A DNA stretch of 64,000 nucleotides, taken from positions 1 through 64,000 of the forward strand of contig OENT01000604.1 in assembly GCA_900239685.1 (NCBI GenBank), written 5' to 3'. The translations under genes were made by a program, and so were the position numbers. The DNA is from Rotaria macrura (lineage: Eukaryota > Rotifera > Eurotatoria > Philodinida > Philodinidae). Below the pieces are notes generated by a model. The model made no database searches. It was not told the DNA's origin and was given only the letters and a program-made list of their open reading frames with translations. Below, piece after piece: positions 12,365 through 26,400 of this stretch; position 1 is the first letter of the stretch; each line of letters opens with the position of its first letter.

Positions 12365-13440
12365 TCACTCTTCTATTAAGAAGTCAGTCAGTTTGCGTCG
12401 TAAGTATCCAATAAAATAAGCCGAAATTCTTTGAGCCCAATTATACTTTGTACGGAATGGCATCTACTGAGAATTAAAATCAAAATGTAGAGAAAAAGAA
12501 AATCATTTTCATACCTGTAAAAAGTGGAATCGTTCTTCATCAATTATGGAGATCGTATTAAATGAGGCTTTCCAGGTGGTAAAATCGAATTTTTAAGTTC
12601 GTAGCTCGTGTAAATACTTCGTAAGACTTTTCTTGCATAATTGCCATAGTCAGTTGCCATTTTATCGAATAAATTGTGTTGGTCAAATATCTGAAATGAA
12701 GTAGCAAGAAAGCATTTAGCGTTTCACTTTAGTCTATCTATAAGAATACTTACAGTTGGCCAGGAAGGTGTTCATCTGGTTTATCAACAGATGGTTCGAG
12801 AACATTCCTGTTCTGAAATAAAGAAATTCATAAAACTTCAATTGAAAAAGAAGTTATAAAAATGTAATGGTATGTTTTCTCTAAATAATGCCACGAAATA
12901 TCGTTCAGGGACCAAAACGTAGGGTAAACTGCGTTTACGGTTCGATTCGATCTTATTTCTCAAATTCCTATTTCATTCGATTCGTTTATATCATACTTAC
13001 GTTTTTTATAATTCGATTCGTTCTACTTGTACTTGTAAAAGATTTGAATTCGATTGTTGTATTCGACGATAACGAAAAAAATGACGAGGTCGCTACTAAC
13101 CGAATTCCAGAGAAAAAAAAGATTAAGTTTGGTTGATTCAGCTCCATCTTCTTTCTGCTGGGCTATGTTCAGCTTGAGAAATATAGAAATTGGTATTCGC
13201 ATCGATGATTTCATCTGGATTGATTCGTTGTTTATGCACTAATTATACGTCACAAATAGATTTTTCTTGAACTTGCGAAATTGATCTTCGATATTTCTCA
13301 TATATTTTTCGACGGCGGCGATTGTTGTCTACAGCTCGTCTACTTTTCGAACGGTTTTCAGCTTGTTCAAGAGTAACGAAAAGGTTGTGATACACATTTT
13401 ACATCTTTTAGCAGCTTAAGTGACAAATAATACAAACCAC
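12365..13440 (-). pseudogene. BEN-domain-like gene, decayed
   Basis: Several minus-strand segments look coding. The 3' exon 12365-12463 encodes MPFRTKYNWAQRISAYF...TDFLIEE and a TGA stop. The preceding exon 12515-12690 encodes GNYARKVLRSIYTSYELKNS followed by a PPGK segment, then needs a one-base frame change near 12541-12545 to continue as DEERFHFLQ. An upstream piece at 12754-12812 (NRNVLEPSVDKPDEHLPGQ) has good splice sites but does not join in frame. A basic segment lies at 13253-13410 (NRSKSRRAVDNNRRRRKIYE). The pattern YAR.LLR.ifT..EL..s..gk....R..L followed by a basic helix resembles a BEN domain, which binds DNA in chromatin proteins and some mobile elements. The hAT target duplication begins directly after the stop codon. 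The family call is tentative; the broken frame makes a working gene unlikely. Confidence 0.45.
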
Positions 13441-14185
13441 ATAATCGGATTAACAGAGTTTTGTATTAATGTTGAATGGCAAATATTTATAGAGCTGACT
13501 TTAAAAAGAGATTAGTTTTCATCATTTACGTGATTATATAAGATAGAACCACTCAATAGCAATCAATTTATACGTATAGAAAAAAAGAACACATCAGATG
13601 AGAATGTACGCAGAACATACTTTCAGCATAATCATTAGGGCCAAGTTATTATTACTTTAGAAAGTAATAAACGTAGATATAAGTAAAAGATCGCTGTATT
13701 TCGTGAATGATATACTACTTGGACCCTGAATGCATATAGGAAAAGATATAATAATATTAGACAATTAAAAGAAGTTCATAGAGGTTCAAAACATTTCAGG
13801 AGTAATCCAAAAAATATATGTCAACAATGTATTATTCGAATATACAATGGTTTCACACATCAAGTATTTGGTAAATTTATTATACATGTGGTTTAATACT
13901 TGTTCAAATTCCTTTCTATTTTACTTATATTCGTTATCTCATTTTCTTCTTTTTATGATTCGCTTTTTATTCACTTCTGTCTTGTTCATCGTATTCCGTT
14001 CGTCATTCATAGCACCATTTGACATCACAGCAACATTTAGAGATCATATCTCCGGCGATTTTACCCCCTCTGTAAATCTCAACAGAAACAATAGATCATG
14101 AAAATTTGATTTTAGCTTATGCCTGTAATAATTGCTATTTTTTCTGTAATAGACGCAAACGATGAAACGATGATCCTATAAGAAC
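13441..14185. other. No supported gene
   Basis: AT-rich sequence with one 84-codon hydrophobic frame (13847-14101, plus) that I regard as chance. Nothing else is seen. Confidence 0.5.
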
Positions 14186-14340
14186 GTCATTTACAACGGG
14201 CGTTTGCGGCGCTCGTAAACGAGCAACGTAGAAGACCGTATTTCGTCGTATACTCTTGTCGTTTACGATGACTGCGCGATGGTCGTCTTCTGTCATATTT
14301 TGTAGTTTACGGTCGTATATGATCGTAGGTTTTCGACCTG
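14186..14340. repeat. Second cgtaaac / ggtcgtat repeat cluster
   Basis: Words gctcgtaaacgagc (a palindrome), gaccgtatttcgtcgt, gtcgtttacgatgac and tttacggtcgtatatgatcgta recur within about 150 bp. They match the family at 8461-9092. The two clusters bracket about 5 kb containing the BEN-like gene and the hAT insertion, so they may be the two ends of one older element. Confidence 0.5.
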
Positions 14341-17300
14341 GGTCTTATCAACTGGAACTGTTGATTATTGACTCCAGCACAGTTATTTTCAACGGAAAGT
14401 AAAAATTTTTTAAATATATTCACCTCAAATTCCTGATGTTTTTCAAAGATAAATGTGATGTCGAGTAAATATGTCTAGCTTGAAATCAAACCTACTTTCC
14501 TATCAAAGTTGCCAATTTTTTTATTTTACGTTTCTACAGTAACTTTGAATAGAAAAATATTTCGATAGCAGAATATTCATAAAACAAAAATTATAGTGAA
14601 CGTTTAAAAATCTAATATAATTTATATATACATGATGAGAAGAACAATCGAATAAATTTTTAAACAATTAAAATATTTTCACATATATTTACTCCCAAAG
14701 CATCACTTAATGTAAATAGGTCTTCGTCTTATCTTTCATTGTTGTTTCGTACCATAGCAGAGCAATAAAATCTTTACAAAATTTAGATTCCATCAGTAGC
14801 TATTTTGTGCATATTCGTAGAAAACTTCTACACACATAAATTATCGAATTAAAGACAACAGAATACGATCAGATAAACTTCAAGCCATAGCATAAGTTTG
14901 ATTTATTGCATACAGCTAGACGGACTTGGTCTGACTCAACTTTCAGAAATATTGTTTCTACTTGAATGCTTTTGTATTGATTAGAGAGTTTGCAATTAGC
15001 CGATAATGAAAGAGAAAATTTATTCTTAAAATTACGCTCCAACATGCAAAAGAATGCCATATGACTGAACTTAGATGAGTATTTCTTTTCTCTTTTTCAA
15101 GTAGTATAGTGAATTTAAAAAGAAATAGGCTATTTCTCTGGAGTAATGTCTAATTCTCAATATGAATACGACAAGCATCTTCGTTTTCGTTTTCATAAAA
15201 ATGATTAGATCTTGTTAATGAATACTGCAAGTAACACCATAGTCTCAGAAAAATGGTATCAGTTTTTAATTGATCACCATGATTGGTTGTCACGAATTCA
15301 AAATTAGATCGATCACTGATGTACAAAAAGAAACTTTCAAGCAGAATCCAATCAGTACTCTCTCTCTCTATATATATATGTATATATATATACATATATA
15401 TGATAGATGTTTTTCTTCAACAGATTTATCAATTTCTTGTTTTTTTGCATATGGAGAATTCATTAATAACTGTCTTGAATCAATCGGTCTTCTAAATTTT
15501 TAGAGAATTAAAATAAAAACAGAATGACATGATTAAAATCAATCGCCAAGTATAAAACAACCTCTTTGTGGATTTTACCTTCTACAAACGATGAAGCCAT
15601 CGATACTATAATCACACAATCAGTGAAGTTTATGGAATAAGAAAAAGAAATGATTATTCTGAAAGACTAATCCAATCTTCTTATCGTTTTGATAACACAC
15701 ATCAAAGAAGCATGATAAGATCTAATTTGTATTCGTTTTATTATTTGTACTTATATGATTTTATTTAGATCGAATGAGACAAGATAGCATTCATCTGGTA
15801 CTAAAGTCGAAACTAAGTACTTACTCGCTGGATTTAATTCGATCGTTTTCCTTTCGAGCTGTTTCAACAAACGGTTAAGAGAAAGCAAGTCTTTTTTTAT
15901 TAATCAATATAAGAAAACTTCTCCCTTTAGAATCGAAAATCCAGGTAACACATGTATTTCTTTGCAATTGCTGCACCGAAAAAAAAGCTGCTCATTAGAC
16001 AACTGCATACATATTACAGATTAGCATGACTAGATTCTGTTTGTGTGCTGTTTCAACGACACAAAATATAGATCTTCTTCTTCCTGGCAACCAGTCATGG
16101 CCCCATGATAAAATAATTATCGTTTGGATTAATTTGAATATCACGAAAATACACAAAATAGGATGCATCATTTATATAAATTTCAAGTAAATCTTGAGTA
16201 CTTCAATGACTACTGAAATAGCATGTAGATTCAACAGCATGATAATCTCATCAACCTATCGATAGAATTTTCATAGAATGGGCTTTATAACTTGACAAAA
16301 TTTCAGCTTAGAATCAAATCTAGGATATAGTACGAATTAACTAATTGACATTATTCATATTGTTCAAGAACAGTCATTTACATGAAAGTATTTGTTGTTG
16401 ATCTCTTGATTCGAGGCACGAGTTGAAAATATATCCAGTCATGCAGAAAATAAGACTGTAGAACAGCTGAAATGAAGAGACCTCGAGAGATAAGATAGAC
16501 TGATACGATAGAATCCGGTAACGTTAATAAATCATATGATGAATAAGAGTATTAAACAAATACTCTTGAATGGACGAAAGCACGAGAATTTACCTCAGGA
16601 TAAATTTGAGCGAGTGTAAAAACATTATAAGAATATGGTCAGCAGACAGTTTACCGAAGTAGACATGCTAAGGTCTGTTTTCAATCAATTCATAAATAGA
16701 CTGATTGCTTCTGTTTTACGTTTTTAAAAGTTACTCACTATCCCTGAAATCGATTTTGGATATTTCATAATTTTATGCGATCAAATTTGGCTTGTAGAAG
16801 AAGTTTTAGTTATCTTGTAAGTCTCAGAAGAAAAAATCATCTAATAAAATCAAGATGACATTTCTTTGTATTCAAAAACACGATAGATTTTGTTGTTGTG
16901 ATTCAAATCCATGTGAAAAGATCAGGACATCGAGACGATTTGTAACAATGCATGTATTATAGGCATAGATGATCTTAATAATAGAAGTTATTAGTATGAT
17001 CCCTGTAGAGATGCGATGTAAAAAAGATTGCAGCTACTATTGATAGCTATGCAAGAATCGTTTTACTTGATCGTTTTAGCAATAACATATTCGTCGTCAT
17101 TTAGCTTGATTTATCATATATGACATTAAAAAAATAGTTCACGTAAAAGAAAGGAGCCGCTGTTGAGGCGCGAAGAGAGACAAATTTTTTACTTCCATGC
17201 TTTAATGCTTTGTTTAAATCGTGTTACTAAATATAACAGCTGATCATATGAGGTCAAAATGTTCATACACTCATGCATAATTTTTTACTTCGCTTTGTAA

Positions 17301-20300
17301 TAGCGAAACTAATCATGTATAATGAGTTTCTTTTTTGATCTTTTCTTTCAGATTGATGTTTGAAAATAAAATATTTACTTTTTATTCGATCGACTAAAGA
17401 AAACTAATAACAGAATTTCTATATTCTGATATATATATACATATATGATTAGTGGAATTCTCCGAAGTAAATGAGCATGGTTAGAATATGAATGAAATAG
17501 CACAATGGTTTCTGCTTTGTGTCCTACTTGTGTCACATCGGTTTCTTTACGTTTTTCAAATATCATTCTTCTTACGGTTGTTTGAAATAACTACTTAAGT
17601 ATGATAGAATGGCATGACGAATCGGTTATTTTTTAATCTGTCTCCATAGGAACTCAACACGCCAGTTATGTGTAGTTCACAATAACCATAGAAAGTTTTG
17701 TCGTATATAAGTCTATGTGAAAGAGAGTGACAAGTCCAAAAGTGAATGTGGATTTTCTAGTCATTGACGTTTGACAACTTGAAAAATTACACATGATAGA
17801 TAAGCTGATGCAGAAGCAGTCGTCTGTTATATCCATAGAAATCTACAATGTCTTCCCTTTTATAACTTAACTGCACTTGAAGACAGGATCCATAGGAAAT
17901 TGTATTTATTTGAACGCCTACGTTGAAATTAGGCAACTCGCTCAAAATTCAGAAAAAAGGGGTTTTCAGGAGGTGTCAATTGTAGTTGTTTTGCAAAATG
18001 TTCATTTGTAAGTCTGAAAAATAAACTTATCGAAAATATTTTATAAGTTTTTTCTGTATGTTGCTAGTATACAGTAGCAGCTCTGTTTTTACTCAAGAGT
18101 TAAGAAATCACATGCAAAACTCATTTCATGACATTAAAAACAAATTTCTACTCATCCTTGAGCATGTTGAAATTTACCAGTATGAATTGATTCACCTCAT
18201 TGAAACAGATTTCATACTTCACAGACAAACTTACGCGCTTCATAATCCGAGATTATTGAGTGTTCTGCACAGCGATTAACATGTGCATGACCTACGTTAC
18301 GTTCTGAATAATATAAATACACTAAATAAAATACTTTTAGATAACAGTAGAGTAATTGCCGTACACTAGATAATGAATTATGGTTTGCCTCTAATAGAAT
18401 GGTACTGTTCATTTTTTTGCATAATTTTATCGCAAAAATACACTAGACAGAACTTCTTAATGCTGGCCAACTCTAAGAAAAATAAAATGATTTCAAATCT
18501 TCCAGTGTAATTGACGATTTTTCCCGAATAATTTCTTCGACAAAAATAATTCATGAAAAAGAAAGATCCTAAATGAATCTTAATTGTTTGTAGACAAAAC
18601 AAATGACTATACATGATGTGCATGACTTACTCTGATGTCTCACCGTCGTAAAGTACTTGTGATGCTTCTTCTATGTTCATCAATCCGAAATGACCAGTTC
18701 ATTATCATAGCTAATTACATGAGAATAATGTAAGAATAAAAAAAACGGAAACAAACAATATTTCATAACTTTCGCCACTATTGTGTTCACATTCAAATTA
18801 TAATGTCTTCGCACGATGAAAGTATCCTTTTCATTCATGATATTCTTGTTTGGCTTTTTTTAATACAAGAACTTTTAGGATATATTTCGTTAACAGTGTC
18901 GAAACTTTTCAATGATAATCTACATGCTATTGTAGTATAAGGAATGATATGTATTTGAACTTTTTCATTTTAAAATGTCGATTGTTTCGAGTAATTTAGA
19001 TACATTGATTCACTTGTAAAAACAGAAGTATTCATATGATGTTAAAGTAATTAATTAGCTTGACATACAAGCAAATACTCTACCGACAATGAAAACAGTC
19101 TGAACCGCTCACTAGCGACAGTAACTTTACTATTTATCGGCATAGATGAATCATGTTAATACTTGAGGAATATAGAAAAAGAACGAACAACATGGACTTT
19201 CGACGGTTACACAACATACACTGAATTTCTTTTTTCCCGCTACAGCAGTAGCATTGTATTATTCTAATTGTAGAATTTGAGTTCAAGAAGAATTCTTCAA
19301 TGTCTATTTTTTGAAAGCTTTTTACGATTTTTCGATGAATATGTTCGGAACAATAGATTTCTTTAATTTTGAAAGAGAAATTTGACTATTTCTAAAAAGC
19401 GAAGAAAACGATTGCTGTCTAATATTCCATCAGACTTCAGCATTGACAATGAAGTTAATAGAGAACTTTGGCGGTCCATTCATGATCCACAGTACAACAA
19501 CCAAGGAGCATAGGGTCAAAAATTGACATAAAATATCTTCACAACAAGTTGGATTTTGAAAAATAACAGATATTGATATTTTCAATATGATTGCCCGTAA
19601 GACTAATAACGACAACAGTATCTGATAAATATCAATCAAACATAAATGAATATATGAAGAGTCTAATCAGATGACTTCGGTGTGAAAGAAACTTTTCTTT
19701 TTCGGTTTTATTCCTCATAACAGTAAAGCATTTGAGATTTTCATAAAGCACGGATTCGAACGACAAACAATTGTACGTAAGTCAAGTATTTTAGTACAAC
19801 CAATATTTGGGGTTGTGGTGACATACTACCAACAGAAATCATTCTGAATCGGAATACATGACACATTGCATTAAGCTAATAAAAAATGCTTTTTCGCATG
19901 CTATTTTCAAAACATGTTCATAATGAATGGTTGGGCATCTGTCAGACTTTTTAAATAGTTAATATCTATCGGTGGACATTATTTTTGGAATATAATTGGA
20001 TTTTCACATGAGACTCAAATAGAAACCCATAAAAAACCAACATCAAAATTTTATACATCTATTGACTACCATAAGTATTCAAAATAAATATCCCTGATGC
20101 TTTTTTCAAATAGTAAATTAAATATAAATAAAACTACTCAATCCCCTTATGTTCTTCCTTGTACTCTAAAGTTCACTAACCATTATTCATACGTTCTCTT
20201 TGCGAATAGAAAAATATTCATTGCGTCTTTTGGAAAGAACAAAATTTAAATTTTACAGTTTGATCTTATCAATAGTTCAATCAAATGTTTGTAAAATAAC

Positions 20301-20808
20301 GAATTAATTTTCTACAAGTGTATAATTAATGTTTTTCTTTATCATACCAACCGATGAACAGTTCGTACATGAGGAACATTCATCATTGCGTGTTTCCATT
20401 TCATTCCTTCATCAAATCTGTATCGAAAGGAATAATAATAATATACTGATATAGTTAAAAATTAAAATCATATTCATAATCTTCTCAAGTATTTATTTTG
20501 TTTTTTTACCAACAGTTGTGCCAAGTCTATTGTACTGTAGAACAGAATCTTTTTTCTCGTTTATAAAATAAAAAGAAAATGAATATTTTAAAAGTTAATG
20601 AAATCTTCTTCTAGTATTTACATTATACACAAAAGAAATCTATTCATACAACAGACATGTCTGTTTTTGTTTTTTGTTCATTATCATGCATATATATAGA
20701 TATATATTACGGTATATACCCAAGGGATAGGTTTTTATGTGAGAGATACACAATTAAAAAGAAGAGAAAAAGAACAAACAGAAAATGAATTGTTTTCATC
20801 ACCATATT
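14341..20808. other. No supported gene over 6.5 kb
   Basis: Open frames are short and unassigned. There is a CT/TA microsatellite at 15357-15402 and a possible tRNA-like remnant on the minus strand near 19745-19815. No exons with splice-consistent extension were found. Confidence 0.5.
15357..15402. repeat. CT then TA microsatellite
   Basis: A short CT run passes into TATATATATG/TATATATATA dinucleotide sequence. Short open frames across it are artefacts of the repeat. Confidence 0.85.
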
Positions 20809-23132
<2,324 letters not shown>

Positions 23133-23388
23133 TTTAGTTTGTATTACATCACGTGTAATTGATTGATATTATTTCATGTATTAGAAACATGTACATATAT
23201 ATATATATTGTTTTTTTTCTAGATGTTACGAAGAAAAAAACGAGAGAATTATAAATGAGTAAGAAAAGAGAATAGAAAGAGGAAGAAAAAAGGGACATGT
23301 AATTATAACAATGGAAATGGCAGATTTTTTTATTGACTGTAATGATGACAAATCAACGGATGATGATGTCGCTAATAGTTAAAACAGA

Positions 23389-23410
23389 ATATATATATAT
23401 ATATATATAT
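23389..23410. repeat. AT dinucleotide microsatellite
   Basis: Eleven AT units in a row, about 260 bp upstream of the BTBD10/KCTD20 start codon. Confidence 0.85.
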
Positions 23411-26400
23411 TGACAAATATGGAAAACATGTTTATTGCATGACTATCAGACGTCTTATAAAAGTTTAGAAAGACTTAAACAATACTAGACAGTTTTACTA
23501 AATAATTGAGTTCACGAAATTGAGTAATTTGATAATGACATAGCTAAATGAGTAATTGCATGCGAGAGCGATTCTCTTTGAGATTTAAGAGGAAAAAAAT
23601 ACCGTTTACATAACTGTTTATTCCGTTTTTGATGAATAAATTTTTCTAGTTGTATGAAAGACATGAAAAATATGAAACTCAACAGAAACGACAGCGAGGT
23701 TGTCATCTGAAAGAAAACTAAGAAAAATTCTTAAAAGTGAAACATGGCGATTCTTGAAGTGATAGCTTTTACTGCACCGCTCTTTAATGAGTAATTGTCT
23801 TCTATGAGAAAGTAATTATGTTTTTTTTTCAATGAGACTTTTCTTGAAAAGAGATGTTCAATGTAATAAATGTGCATACTAAATAGCACAACTTCCAATT
23901 AGACAAACTTTTGAATGAATGTTTCTTCTGAATTTTTTATGCTTATTCAGTTAATTTAGAGAGGCGTGAAAAACATGCAAGGCAATTTAGTCGACTTTCT
24001 ATGCAAATAAGACGTTGTGTCTAAAGGTCATTTCATTGAATCATGTAAAAAACTGTTTCCATGATTATCTAGAAAAGAATTGGATTTTTAATGGAGTCAA
24101 GCAAGTTTTCCGATGTATAACTAAGACTTGAGTGTCTATTTCCGTTGATTCAAGTAGATTCATTAAAAATCTAGAAGCTGATCTCTCATTATTAAAGTAT
24201 TTGCATAGTATTATATTGTCTTTGAAGTGCTATTTAACATTCATAAAAACTTGAAATACAGATCTTCGTTCGTAGAGAAGTAGAAACAAGAAGCTGTTGC
24301 ATGGGAATATCGTTAGTAACATTATTTATAATAAGAACAAAATAGTTGAAACTTTTCCATCACCAATATCTTGACAGAACTCACACACACGTTATTCTGT
24401 ATCATGTGTGTGTATATATATATTTTTTTTTATCTACCTCTAGTTGGCTATCCGATTGACTTTATTTGGCATGAAGTTTACGAAAAACGAATGCAACGTC
24501 AAAGATGAATTGAACACATATAGTCATCGACGTGTAAACGATAGAAGGAAAAAGAAAAAAACAATCGTAATGATTTAACAAAGGATGTGAGTTCAATTTT
24601 AGCACGATGAATCAATCAAGGATTGGCTCTTTCTTTTCTTCAGGAAATGTATATAAATTTTCTGCAATCATCTCATTCTTTACTTCGTCGATTACGAGAT
24701 GGTTCGATTGATACTCGTTATAGTTACTTTTCTGTATTAATTAATTTCCATTTCGTTGAATTCAAAATGCCTATTAAGTTATTTGCTACAGCACCTTATA
24801 TCTATATGTTCTCGAATGTTTCCATCGTTTTTAAAAGCATCGACAGAGTCAGACCACTTGAATGTGAATACAATTGAACGGAAGCTAGTGTCATAGAAGT
24901 GTGGAAAGTTCCGAGTATTAGTACCGTATGAATAAGGGAACAAGTGAAATAACGTGACTAGAAAGAAGATTACAAGTGAAATAGAAAGAATTACATGAAA
25001 CAAATATAATTTATTTGTTCTTTTTGAGCTATCTGATGTATCGCCAACGCTCGTCCTTAACTTGAAATAAAATAGTGCTCAAGATATTTCAAAATTTTAC
25101 TGTATCATATTTTATGACATAATCATGCGTATGATTAACAATTCCTAAATTCTAGAAGTCTATTCAAACTTATTTTTCTCAAGATTTCGACCTTTCTTCT
25201 CTATCAACACCTTATAAGTAAAGTTTTTAGAATACCAAAATACTTATACATGGCAGTAACATCAGATTGTATGAAATTTTTAAAAATTAGAATACATTAT
25301 TGCTAAATTTATTCTACAATTTTCATACTCTATAGTAGTTAGAATCTTTTCCTAGAAGTCAGATGTAGATTCAAATATTTGCAAATGTATAGCTACTCAT
25401 TCTTGTGTCTTTTCCTCCACCCATATGGGAATCAGCAGTCAAGCAAAAAACAAACATGACTTACATGGAACCTTAAGCCCTCGTTGAACAACGCATAATG
25501 TTCATTAAAGAAAAAAACACTCAAATGAAAACAACTGATCAATTAGTAATCTTGTTAAGGAAGTTCATGAAAAGAAAACACCTTGCAGTTATTTAGAAGA
25601 AAATAGACGAGAGATCAATGTATAAAACAACATAATATAATTGTTTTTCATTCTTTTGAAACTTATGACTACACAAATTCTCGGTGGACCATAGAAAAGA
25701 TGTTTTCTGAAATGTCAACAAAACGAGATCGAAACAAGTATTACATGATTTCATATACATAGAAATAATATTGTCTCGCTTGTGAAATAAAACATTTATT
25801 CACCTATGTATAACAAATTTCCATTCACTTCAACTGAACAAAAATCAGCAATATAATGTGCACGTCGAGTAGTCGAAAATTTAAAAATCATTATTCATAA
25901 AACATGTTGAGATAATTAAGACATGTTTTTAAGAATGTCAATATCTTTGGTGTTTTTGATCGTAAAAACAGTTTTTAATAAGCCAAATAATTCCAGTGAA
26001 AAATACTATCTGGTTTATCGGCTGTGCTGTTGAAATGAACGGAACACAGATACCACATGGGATGGAATGCTTAACGATGTTTATAAATAGTTGCTATGAT
26101 TTGGTTGGAATAGTGAAAAACAAAGGCGTAGAAGAAGAATTTGAAAATTTCTACACTAAACTTACATTCGTTATTTTCTTCGAAAAAATACGTGAACTCA
26201 ATAAACTGCGTATCTATCATCACTTTCTATAACAAAACTAATGTTTATAACATGCTTAGAATAACCATTAATAATAATAAATGAAATAAAAGAACAAAGA
26301 GACAATTGTAAAATAAAAATAGCAAAACGTCCATAAAAACAAGGAATGTTACTCATAAAAATGCCGATGTAAAAAGGCAACAGCATTTATTGACAATCGA

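Noticed and set aside
15150..15503. Several overlapping frames rich in Tyr/Ile
   Set aside because: Produced by the CT/TA microsatellite at 15357-15402.
25996..26232. 78-codon plus-strand frame considered as a gene
   Set aside because: No motif, no flanking exon joined by good splice sites, and composition like the surrounding AT-rich DNA.
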